A stretch of 14,126 nt of DNA from an uncultured Candidatus Saccharibacteria bacterium (lineage in GTDB: Bacteria; Patescibacteriota; Saccharimonadia; Saccharimonadales; UBA4665), in contig CALKHY010000187.1 of the NCBI GenBank assembly GCA_937988795.1, positions 1 through 14,126 of the forward strand, in the 5' to 3' direction. Shown in pieces: positions 6,512 to 13,734 of the stretch. The notes under the pieces are model-generated. The model ran no database searches, was not told where the DNA came from, and was given only the letters and a program-made list of their open reading frames with translations. Numbering within the stretch: position 1 is the first letter of the stretch; every line of letters begins with the position of its first letter. Position numbers and translations under genes: made by a program.

Positions 6512-6943
6512 ATGAAAGTCTTCGTGGCCAGCTCTTACTCGAGCAAAGTCGACTACGAAACAGGGCAGGTACTTCCAGAATTCAAAGAATATCTGGAAGA
6601 CATTCTGACAACCATCGAGCAAACCGGTGCGACGGTTTTCTGCGCTGCCCGCTACGACGGCTACAAAATTAACAATGCAGAACCAGCAAAAGCATTTTCT
6701 TTAGACACAAACCACATAGACGAAAGCGACGTTGTACTGGCGCTCCTTGATAATGAAGTATCCGCTGGCGTACAGACCGAGATAGGCTACGCCCTGGGCA
6801 AAGGCAAGCTAGTCATTCTTGCCCGCCAGCCAGACCACAACTTACGCTACTTCAACGCCGCCATGGTGCAGGCAGGCGCGGTCAAAGAGCTCGTTCTGCC
6901 AATTACGGTTGAGAAATTTAAGGCAATAGTCGAGGAAGGCTAA
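6512..6943 (+). CDS. Nucleoside 2-deoxyribosyltransferase-like protein
   Basis: The 143-residue protein starts with a short beta strand (MKVFVASSYS) followed by a long helix and contains the signature D-E-S-D-V-V-L-A-L-L-D and Q-T-E-I-G-Y-A-L-G-K-G-K (about 70-99). Those resemble the nucleoside 2-deoxyribosyltransferase family, where a Glu in the WEIGYA segment is the nucleophile; Glu90 would be its equivalent. Asn115 near YFN may match the family's C-terminal Asn. Such enzymes cleave or exchange the base of deoxynucleosides, and related Rossmann-like folds include DNPH1-type hydrolases. The true substrate is unknown. The stop codon shares one base with the start of pth (TAATG), so the two are translationally coupled. 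Confidence 0.7.
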   Translation: MKVFVASSYSSKVDYETGQVLPEFKEYLEDILTTIEQTGATVFCAARYDGYKINNAEPAKAFSLDTNHIDESDVVLALLDNEVSAGVQTEIGYALGKGKLVILARQPDHNLRYFNAAMVQAGAVKELVLPITVEKFKAIVEEG

Positions 6944-7584
6944 TGGCATTGTTCCAACGACGACCAGATGCAGGATATGCGGCAAGGTATTACACCATCG
7001 GCCAGAACAAGCAAGTTCTGATCATCGGCCTGGGCAATCCGGGGCCGGAATACGAAGGTACGCGGCATAATATCGGCTTTGCCGCTTTGAATGCATTTGT
7101 GGAGGCTACTAACCTTGGCCCCTGGATTCACAAAAAAGACTTAAAATGTGACATGGCAACCGGCAGGCTAGGGGAGACGCAGGTGATCGCCATCAAACCC
7201 ACAACATTCATGAATTTAAGCGGCGAGGCGGCCCAGGCAGTAGCCCACTTCTACAAAATCCCAACAGAACGCATTGTAGCCGTGTACGATGAACTGGACA
7301 TTGATTTCGGCCAAATCCGCCTGCGGACAGGCGGCAGCAGCGCCGGCCACAACGGTGTAAAATCGCTCATCCAGCACCTGGGCGAAGACTTCGGCCGCGT
7401 ACGCATCGGCATCGGTCCCAAAACGCCCGAACAAATGGACAGCGCAGACTTCGTCCTGGCCAAATTCTCAAGCGAGCAGCAAAAACAACTCAAAAACTTA
7501 ACCCGCGAAACCACCGCCATCCTCAGCGAATATTGCTTCTCTGACGGCCACCTCCCCACCGAAACCCGCAGTTTTATTGTTTAA
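6943..7584 (+). CDS. pth: Peptidyl-tRNA hydrolase
   Basis: Pth releases peptides from prematurely dropped peptidyl-tRNAs. Family motifs are clear: GLGNPGPEYEGTRHNIGF with Asn32 and catalytic His42, KPTTFMNLSG with Asn91, YDELD with Asp116, and GGSSAGHNGVKS with Asn137. These match E. coli Asn10, His20, Asn68, Asp93 and Asn114. The protein (213 residues) has an N-terminal extension of about 22 residues compared with typical family members. The start is supported by GAGGAAGG upstream and by the one-base overlap with the previous stop. No obvious terminator follows. Confidence 0.95.
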   Translation: MALFQRRPDAGYAARYYTIGQNKQVLIIGLGNPGPEYEGTRHNIGFAALNAFVEATNLGPWIHKKDLKCDMATGRLGETQVIAIKPTTFMNLSGEAAQAVAHFYKIPTERIVAVYDELDIDFGQIRLRTGGSSAGHNGVKSLIQHLGEDFGRVRIGIGPKTPEQMDSADFVLAKFSSEQQKQLKNLTRETTAILSEYCFSDGHLPTETRSFIV

Positions 7585-7663
7585 AATCTCAATCGGAATT
7601 AATTAAAGTTTAATATTTATTCTTTACACTATCTGGCAAGGGGGCTGGAATTTTAGGAAACAG

Positions 7664-7692
7664 TTGCAACAAATCGGCGGCTGTACTATAAA
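7664..7692 (+). promoter_or_regulatory. Putative promoter of the DUF2130-cas12a operon
   Basis: TTGCAA (7664-7669), a 17-base spacer and TATAAA (7687-7692) form a good promoter match. Transcription would start near 7699, just before CCTTAGC, giving a leader of about 180 bases before DUF2130. The same -35 hexamer and spacing occur in the cas1 promoter. Confidence 0.55.
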
Positions 7693-7745
7693 TAGCAATG
7701 TCACCTTAGCAAAGATTGTTTACGAACGGTTTATTTTATTGCCCT

Positions 7746-7754
7746 TGATATAAT
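7746..7754 (+). promoter_or_regulatory. Possible second promoter (extended -10)
   Basis: TGATATAAT is an extended -10 with a perfect TATAAT (7749-7754). It would start RNA near 7761, exactly at the GGGCGACGGAG arm of the hairpin below. It has no clear -35 and itself lies in a hairpin-forming sequence (GCCCTTGAT with ATC and AAGGGC, 7741-7764), so it may be fortuitous. Confidence 0.4.
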
Positions 7755-7837
7755 CAAAAAGGGCGACGGAGCTTAGCGAACGTTTAACCGTTTGGTAAAC
7801 ACATCTGCTAAGGCGACACTCCGTCGTCCTTTTTGAT
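7753..7837 (+). ncRNA. Candidate structured RNA / attenuator hairpin
   Basis: Arms 7753-7771 and 7819-7837 pair over 19 bp with a single G-U wobble, and the 3' arm ends in a T5 run. Inside, CTTAGC (7772-7777) pairs with GCTAAG (7807-7812), and GTTTA (7782-7786) with TAAAC (7796-7800), topped by CC/GG and a GTTT loop. The T run makes the element terminator-like. Sequences upstream could compete: CCTTAGC (7704-7710) complements GCTAAGG (7807-7813), and GTTTAC (7718-7723) complements GTAAAC (7795-7800). It may be a small RNA, an attenuator of the cas operon, or a plain terminator behind pth. I do not recognise it as a known RNA family, and it does not contain a Cas12a-type direct repeat. Confidence 0.5.
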
Positions 7838-7877
7838 GTCAAAAGGCCAGCACACAACAACCTAATGGGGGGATACT

Positions 7878-9101
7878 ATGAAGCCCACAATCACCTGCAA
7901 AAACTGCGGCGAAAAGATGTCGCTCGACGAAGCACTGCTCAACGAAATACGAGAAGCAGCCCGCAAAGAGCTTGGCCAAAGCTACCAGCAACAACTCAAG
8001 GAACTGGAAGCCAAGATAACCCGCGAGGCCGAAGCAAAATACCAGGAACAAATCAAAGAAGCCGAAGCTAGGGCGGCCGAGCGGGCCAGCAAGCGACTCG
8101 AGGATCAACTTAAAATCCTGCGCGAAGAGGCCGAGGAAGAGAAGAAGTATAACCGCGAACTGCGTCAGCAATTACAGGAGCTCACACGTCAACTGCGCGA
8201 AGCCAACAAAGCCCGCGAGGACGCCGAGCTAAACATGCAGAAGAAGCTGGCCGAAGAAGAGAAAAAAATCCGCGACGAGGCCGAAAAGACTGCCATCGAA
8301 AAGGCTCGGCTAGACTTAGCAGAACGCGACAAAACCATCAATGACCTTAAGAAGGCACTTGAGGATGCCCAGCGCAAAGCCGCGCAAGGCTCACAGCAGC
8401 TACAAGGCGAGGTGCTGGAACTTGATTTAGAGGACGCTCTGCGGCGCGAGTTTATCTATGACGACATCCAACCGGTCGAAAAAGGCGCGAACGGCGCCGA
8501 CGTAAAACAAACCGTCAAAACCCAGCGCGGCACTTCATGCGGCATCATCCTTTGGGAAATCAAGCGTACCAAAAGCTGGTCGGATACTTGGATCCAAAAA
8601 CTCAAAGCCGACATGCGCGCCGAAGGCGCCCATTGTCCGGCCATCATCACCGAAGCCATGCCAAAAGAAGCCCACTCCGATATCCACCAATATCAAGGGG
8701 TATGGGTCTGCAAACCAGGCATGGCTATTGTTTTGGCCAAACTCTTGCGCGAGGGCCTGCTTGCCGCCGCCCGCGAACGCGCGATCGCTCAGCACCGTGG
8801 CACAGCCGCCGACGCGCTATATGCCTTCATCACCAGCCATGAATTTGCCCACCACATCGAAGCACAGCTCGAAACCTACCGCAACATGCGCGAGCAAATC
8901 GTCCGCGAACGCAAGGCATACGAAAAAATTTGGAAACAGCGCGAAGCGCAACTAGAAATGCTCACCACCGGGCTCGCCGCCGTTTACGGCAGCCTGGAGG
9001 GCCGTGTCGGACATGCCAAAATGCCTGTAGTCAAAGGGCTTGAACTGCTCGAATCCGGCGAATTAAATAATAACTACGAAGGCCAAGAAAAGGAGAAATA
9101 A
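7878..9101 (+). CDS. DUF2130 family protein, coiled coil plus nuclease-like domain
   Basis: The 407-residue protein begins with a CKNC pair (C7, C10), possibly half of a zinc site, followed by a long charged coiled coil (about 25-175). The conserved DUF2130 core follows: QGEVLELDLEDALRREF (176-192), GADV (206-209) and ILWEIKRTKSWSDTWIQKLK (224-243). Asp208, Glu227 and Lys229 are spaced like the D...E-x-K of PD-(D/E)XK nucleases, so a nuclease fold is plausible, though no biochemical role is established to my knowledge. The C-terminal part is helical (about 285-365). A G-rich ribosome binding site precedes the ATG. Only 3 bp separate its stop from the cas12a start, and the cas12a ribosome binding site lies in its last codons, so the two are surely co-expressed. 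DUF2130 genes also occur apart from CRISPR, so the link may be incidental. Confidence 0.85.
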   Translation: MKPTITCKNCGEKMSLDEALLNEIREAARKELGQSYQQQLKELEAKITREAEAKYQEQIKEAEARAAERASKRLEDQLKILREEAEEEKKYNRELRQQLQELTRQLREANKAREDAELNMQKKLAEEEKKIRDEAEKTAIEKARLDLAERDKTINDLKKALEDAQRKAAQGSQQLQGEVLELDLEDALRREFIYDDIQPVEKGANGADVKQTVKTQRGTSCGIILWEIKRTKSWSDTWIQKLKADMRAEGAHCPAIITEAMPKEAHSDIHQYQGVWVCKPGMAIVLAKLLREGLLAAARERAIAQHRGTAADALYAFITSHEFAHHIEAQLETYRNMREQIVRERKAYEKIWKQREAQLEMLTTGLAAVYGSLEGRVGHAKMPVVKGLELLESGELNNNYEGQEKEK

Positions 9102-9104
9102 GCC

Positions 9105-12100
9105 ATGGCTTCATCAATTTTTGACAACTTTACCAGCAAATACTCACTTTCCAAAACTTTGCGTTTCGAGCTCAAACCTGTAGGAAAAACTAAAGAGTTG
9201 CTTGAAAAAAATAAAGTTTTTAAGAAAGACCAAACCATTGACGACAGCTACAACCAAGCCAAACCCTATTTCGACAAACTGCATCAAGATTTTATCAATG
9301 ATGCGCTAGCGCCCGAAAAAGTAAATAATATCGACTTTGTAGGTTTTGCCAAATTTGTAGACGAACAAATTACCAAGCTTCGTAAACTTAGAAAAGAACT
9401 TAACGAAGCGCGCCTATCCGGCCAGGAGACAACAACCCTGCAAGAGAAAATACAGAACATAGAAAAGGCCACCGACGAAGAGAGGAAAAAGTTATACAAT
9501 CAAATCCTTGACCGGCTAAACAAAGAGGCCGAGGCCTGGAAAAAGCACTACCTAGAAACAGGCGTCTTGCAAGAGAAAACATTAAACAAAGAAAACGCCA
9601 AAGGCGTTGGCTTCCTCACTTCGGCCGGCGTGCTGGACATTCTCAAACATCGCTTTCCGCCAGAAAAAGACGCTCAGTCCCAAGCCGAAGGATTGCCCAG
9701 CCTGTTTGTCGAGGAGCGCGAAAACCCTGGCCACAAGCGTTACATTTTTGATAGCTTCGACAGATTCACCGGGTATTTAACCAAGTTCCAAGAAACTCGA
9801 AAAAACATTTACGACAACACGGGCAAGGCTACGGCGCTGGCTACCCGCATTGTCAGTAACTTCGAGCTATTTTTGGCCAACAAAAAAACTTTCGAAGACA
9901 AATACCATAAAACCTACGAAGAAATCGGTTTTGGCCGCACCGACATATTTGACGCCGCAAACTACAAATACTACCTGCGCCAGAGCAACATAGAAGCGGT
10001 AGAGGGCAAAGAAGACAACGAAGAAACATACAACAAGATCATTGGCCGTATCAACCAGCGCATCAAAGAACGTCGCGACGCTAAAGCCAGCGAGGCAAAA
10101 CGGGAAGGCAAGAAATTCAACAAAACAGATTATCCTCTCTTTAAGACGCTTGAGAAGCAAATCCTTGGAGATCTTAGCAAACAGAGAGCACTTATCGAAG
10201 CGCGCCATGATGCCAGCGAAGAAGAAGTGTTTATTGAACGCTTCCAAGAGTTTGTTACGTTTAATCAGGCGCGTTTTGAAGAAGCCAAGAACTTTATGCG
10301 CCGTTTTTTCAATGAAGAATTTGCCGATGAGTACGAAGGCATCTTTATAAAAAGTAGCACCATCAATAGCATCTCCCACCGATGGTTTGCTGACTCCTAT
10401 CAGTTTGAAAGTCTTTTGCCACAGGCCGCAAAAGACAAAGACGAACGCGACACCGTCAAGGTAAAAAAATTCGTCACACTGGCGGACGTCAAACGCGCTG
10501 TCGAAAGCCTAAAGGAGGCGCCGTTCAAAGAGATTTATTATAAAAAAGGAATCATTACCCCAGAACAACCTAATTGGCAAGAATTTCTGACTATTTGGAA
10601 GCATGAGTTTGAAAGCCTCTTTCTTGACGATACGAGCGAAGGCGGCAGCGCTGTAAAAGGCTACGATTCTTGCCTGAAAGAGGCCATAACACTCACCAGC
10701 TTTTCAAAGGCGCGCAAGAAAGACGAGGTCGCCAAGGTTAAAAATTACGCCGATGCAGCTTTGCGTATTTACCAACTCATGAAATATCTAGCGCTTGATG
10801 AGCGAGACCTAGCAGATCAGCAAGGTATCAGCACCAACTTCTACGCTGAACTCGAGGCCTACGCCAAAGACTTTGACTTCATTCGCTACTACAACGCTTT
10901 CCGCAACTTCGTCACAAAAAAGACCTACCAAGAAGATAAAATCAAGCTCAACTTCGAAAAGGGCAACTTACTCGGCGGCTGGGCCGAAAGTCCGGAAGGC
11001 AATGCCCAGTTCTATGGTTACATCTTGCGCAAAGACCACAAATACTACTTAGGCATAACAACTTACTCGCGCTTTTTGGATCGTAGTAAGTTTGCAGACA
11101 GTCTAAATGTCCGAAATGGTGATGAATATTATGAAAAATTAGAATACTATCAACTAGACTGGGGTAAAAATATCGTAGGCGGTCAAGTTTATGCTTCTTA
11201 CACCAAGCATAAACTTGGGGAGCAACTATCATTCCAAGAACATAAAACCAGATTTAGCAACCCCCGCGACCATGTCGCGTTTATTAAAGATTTGTTAAGA
11301 GACAAGTATCTTGATCGGTACGACTTTCTTGAAAACTTCCTAAAGCAAGACTTCTCGACGCCAACCGAGATGCAGAAAGCATTTTCCAGCCTACCTACAT
11401 TTGGAATGAAATTTGTTCCAGTTAAAGCAGATTTTGTCGACAGACAAATAATCAGCAGTACGACTGACCGCTACCTATATCTGTTTGAAATAACTAATAA
11501 AGACTTTGCCGAAGGAACAAAAGGTAAGCCAAACATTCACACGCTTTACTTTAAGCACCTCTTTAGCGAAGCCAACCTCAAAAAACCGATCCTCAAACTC
11601 AGCGGTGGTGCCGAGGTGTTTTACCGCGACAAATCAGAAAGCATAGAAAAACGCAAAGACAAGCAGGACAAAGAAGTAATTGCCCACAAGCGCTATGCAG
11701 AAGAAAAATTACTCTTCCACTTACCAATTGTCATTAACATGGATGCCGGCAGGCCAAGTAAATTCAATAGCGAAATCAACGAATTGCTGGCCAATAATCC
11801 AGGCATCAACATTATCGGCCTTGACCGTGGCGAAAAGCACCTAGTGTACTATTCGGTCATCAACCAAAAAGGCGAGATTTTAGACCAGGGAAGCCTGAAC
11901 GTCATCAATGGCCAGGACTACTACCAAAAACTGGTAGAGCGCGAAAAGGAGCGGCGCGAAAACCGCCAGTCGTGGAGCCCGGTTGCAAAAATAAAAGACC
12001 TCAAGGCAGGCTATGTGTCGCAAGTAGTGCGCAAGATCGTCGATCTGGCGATTCAATACAACGCCATCATCGTAATGGAAGACCTCAACATGCGCTTCAA

Positions 12101-13151
12101 GCAAGTACGCGGCGGTATTGAACGCAGTGTCTACCAGCAGCTCGAAAAACAGCTCATCGACAAACTCAATTACCTTACTTTCAAGGATCGCGAGCCAACC
12201 GAGCCGGGCGGCATTCTCAATGGCTACCAGCTCGCCGCGCCGTTCGAGACGTTCGAAAAAATGGGCAAGCAAACCGGCATCATCTTCTACACCCAAGCTG
12301 AGTACACTTCTACCACAGATCCGCTCACAGGCTTTCGCAAAAACATTTACATCAGCAACTCTGCATCGCAGGAGAAGATAAAAGACGCGATCGAAAAATT
12401 TGATGCCATCGGTTGGGACGAAGAAGAGCAAAGTTACTTTTTTGCCTACAATCCAGCTAATTTTGCCGACAAAAAATTCAAAAACAACCTATTAAACAAA
12501 ACTTACACCGTTTACTCAAAAGTGCCCCGCATCAGGCGCGAAAAGGACGAGAATGGCTACTGGCAGCACACACTGATAGATCTAAATCAGCAATTCCGCG
12601 AACTGTTTGATCTGTGGGATTTCGAGCGCCCAGACGCCGAAGATTTACGCGACGAAATTTTGCGAAAAGAAACAGACGGCGAGCTTGCAGGCAAGCGCAT
12701 GTTCGACGGCAAAGAACGCAGCTTTTACCAGGCGTTCATATACCTCTTTAACCTCGTCCTAAACCTGCGTAACTCGTTCTCGGAGCAATGGAAGACAGAG
12801 ACTGACGAACATGGCAACATCAAGGCGGAAAAGCTTAACACGAGCGATGTCGACTTTATCGCCTCGCCGGTAAAACCGTTCTTTAGCACCTACGCGGAAT
12901 ACAAGGGCAGGGTGCTGTCACCGCAAAATTTCGCTGAGTTTGATGAAAAAATCAAAGCCGAAGATGCCGACCGCATCCGCCGCGAATTCAACGGCGACGC
13001 CAACGGCGCGTACAACATTGCCCGCAAGGGGATCATCATCCTGGAAAACATCAGCAAAAAGCCGGACAGGCCTGATCTCTTCGTCAGCAAAAAAGATTGG
13101 GATAAACACACACAAGAGGAATGGAACCCTACATCGCCATCAGTACCATAA
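9105..13151 (+). CDS. cas12a: CRISPR effector nuclease Cas12a (Cpf1), type V-A
   Basis: This 1348-residue protein is an RNA-guided DNA nuclease. The N-terminus (SLSKTLRFELKPVGKT) is typical Cas12a WED-I/REC. RuvC residues are present: Asp907 in GLDRGEKHL, Glu992 in VMEDLNMRF and Asp1298 in GDANGAYN. The bridge-helix region has SWSPVAKIKDLKAGY, and Arg1222 in LRNSF matches the Nuc-domain arginine. Cleavage should thus be intact. Three oddities emerge on eye alignment with Francisella, Acidaminococcus and Lachnospiraceae enzymes. The pre-crRNA-processing loop (847-860) is shortened and lacks the His and Lys residues. The PAM-reading lysines are missing (near P630; Q694). The Nuc region between Arg1222 and Asp1298 is about 39 residues longer. 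The ATG follows AAGGAG at the usual distance. The gene looks more AT-rich than der or the pseudouridine synthase gene, which suggests lateral transfer. Confidence 0.97.
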   Translation: MASSIFDNFTSKYSLSKTLRFELKPVGKTKELLEKNKVFKKDQTIDDSYNQAKPYFDKLHQDFINDALAPEKVNNIDFVGFAKFVDEQITKLRKLRKELNEARLSGQETTTLQEKIQNIEKATDEERKKLYNQILDRLNKEAEAWKKHYLETGVLQEKTLNKENAKGVGFLTSAGVLDILKHRFPPEKDAQSQAEGLPSLFVEERENPGHKRYIFDSFDRFTGYLTKFQETRKNIYDNTGKATALATRIVSNFELFLANKKTFEDKYHKTYEEIGFGRTDIFDAANYKYYLRQSNIEAVEGKEDNEETYNKIIGRINQRIKERRDAKASEAKREGKKFNKTDYPLFKTLEKQILGDLSKQRALIEARHDASEEEVFIERFQEFVTFNQARFEEAKNFMRRFFNEEFADEYEGIFIKSSTINSISHRWFADSYQFESLLPQAAKDKDERDTVKVKKFVTLADVKRAVESLKEAPFKEIYYKKGIITPEQPNWQEFLTIWKHEFESLFLDDTSEGGSAVKGYDSCLKEAITLTSFSKARKKDEVAKVKNYADAALRIYQLMKYLALDERDLADQQGISTNFYAELEAYAKDFDFIRYYNAFRNFVTKKTYQEDKIKLNFEKGNLLGGWAESPEGNAQFYGYILRKDHKYYLGITTYSRFLDRSKFADSLNVRNGDEYYEKLEYYQLDWGKNIVGGQVYASYTKHKLGEQLSFQEHKTRFSNPRDHVAFIKDLLRDKYLDRYDFLENFLKQDFSTPTEMQKAFSSLPTFGMKFVPVKADFVDRQIISSTTDRYLYLFEITNKDFAEGTKGKPNIHTLYFKHLFSEANLKKPILKLSGGAEVFYRDKSESIEKRKDKQDKEVIAHKRYAEEKLLFHLPIVINMDAGRPSKFNSEINELLANNPGINIIGLDRGEKHLVYYSVINQKGEILDQGSLNVINGQDYYQKLVEREKERRENRQSWSPVAKIKDLKAGYVSQVVRKIVDLAIQYNAIIVMEDLNMRFKQVRGGIERSVYQQLEKQLIDKLNYLTFKDREPTEPGGILNGYQLAAPFETFEKMGKQTGIIFYTQAEYTSTTDPLTGFRKNIYISNSASQEKIKDAIEKFDAIGWDEEEQSYFFAYNPANFADKKFKNNLLNKTYTVYSKVPRIRREKDENGYWQHTLIDLNQQFRELFDLWDFERPDAEDLRDEILRKETDGELAGKRMFDGKERSFYQAFIYLFNLVLNLRNSFSEQWKTETDEHGNIKAEKLNTSDVDFIASPVKPFFSTYAEYKGRVLSPQNFAEFDEKIKAEDADRIRREFNGDANGAYNIARKGIIILENISKKPDRPDLFVSKKDWDKHTQEEWNPTSPSVP

Positions 13152-13660
13152 ACGACTTTCTCTATTGTCCAAGGTCGCTCTACATGCACATTGCGGCGGG
13201 GGATATTACCCCCGCCAGCTACCACGAGACGCCGCAAGTGCGGGGCAAGGCGGCGCACGAAGCAATCGAGCTAAAGCGTTACTCCAACCGCAAAAGCGTG
13301 CTGCAGAATATGAACATATTCAGCGAAGAGCTGGGCATCCAGGGCAAGCTCGACATCTTCGACACAGAAACAGGCGAGCTAATAGAGCGTAAAGCCAAAA
13401 TCAAGAAGCTGTATGAGGGCCACTATATGCAACTCTACGCCGAGTACTTCTGCCTGCTCGAAATGGGCTACAAGCCAACCAAGCTCGCCTTCTACAGCAT
13501 GCTCGACAACAAAAAGTATCCAGTATCGCCACCAACCGAAAAAGACAAGGCGCGCCTAAAAGAGATAATTACCGAAATGCAAAATTACACACCCGAAAAG
13601 CTACTAAAGCACCATTGCGCCAACTGCGACAGCAACATATACTCGCCGCTAAGTTGGTAA
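13121..13660 (+). CDS. cas4: Cas4 exonuclease of CRISPR adaptation
   Basis: Cas4 works with Cas1 and Cas2 to trim and select new spacers by PAM. At 179 residues the length is normal. Cys16 in FLYCPRSLYM is the N-terminal iron-sulfur ligand. The RecB-like nuclease motifs are RGKAAHEAIE (His46), GKLDIF (Asp78), ERKAK (Glu89, Lys91) and a helix starting with Gln104. The C-terminal cluster has Cys166 and Cys169, but the expected last cysteine is Ser178 in YSPLSW, with three extra residues before it. The iron-sulfur cluster may therefore be altered or use another ligand. The gene overlaps the end of cas12a by 31 bp. AGAGGA abuts the ATG, so initiation probably depends on coupling to cas12a. Confidence 0.93.
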   Translation: MEPYIAISTINDFLYCPRSLYMHIAAGDITPASYHETPQVRGKAAHEAIELKRYSNRKSVLQNMNIFSEELGIQGKLDIFDTETGELIERKAKIKKLYEGHYMQLYAEYFCLLEMGYKPTKLAFYSMLDNKKYPVSPPTEKDKARLKEIITEMQNYTPEKLLKHHCANCDSNIYSPLSW

Positions 13661-13663
13661 CGC

Positions 13664-13692
13664 TTGCAATATATACATAAATAATTTATAAT
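13664..13692 (+). promoter_or_regulatory. Promoter of cas1
   Basis: TTGCAA (13664-13669), a 17-base spacer and TATAAT (13687-13692) give a near-consensus promoter in the AT-rich gap after cas4; an overlapping TATAAT lies at 13694-13699. Transcription would start near 13699-13706, leaving a short leader before the cas1 ATG at 13735. The leader holds a weak inverted repeat (GGTC/GACC). Confidence 0.7.
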
Positions 13693-13734
13693 ATATAATA
13701 ATAGGGTCGTTCCTGGGAGACCAAAAATTCTGAC

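Larger units (their letters stand above)
7585..7877 (+). promoter_or_regulatory. 293-bp intergenic control region before the cas operon
   Basis: No gene is visible in this stretch. Its left part is AT-rich and contains a short palindrome (ATTAAAGTTTAAT). A consensus-like promoter lies at 7664-7692, a second extended -10 at 7746-7754, and a large hairpin at 7753-7837. A G-rich ribosome binding site (GGGGGGA, 7866-7872) precedes the DUF2130 start at 7878. The layout suggests a long structured leader for the DUF2130-cas12a-cas4 genes, or a separate small RNA. Confidence 0.55.

Noticed and set aside
9867..10379. Minus-strand open frame of 170 codons inside cas12a
   Set aside because: It is antisense to conserved Cas12a REC coding sequence, Phe/Val-rich by complement of Lys/Glu codons, without supporting signals.
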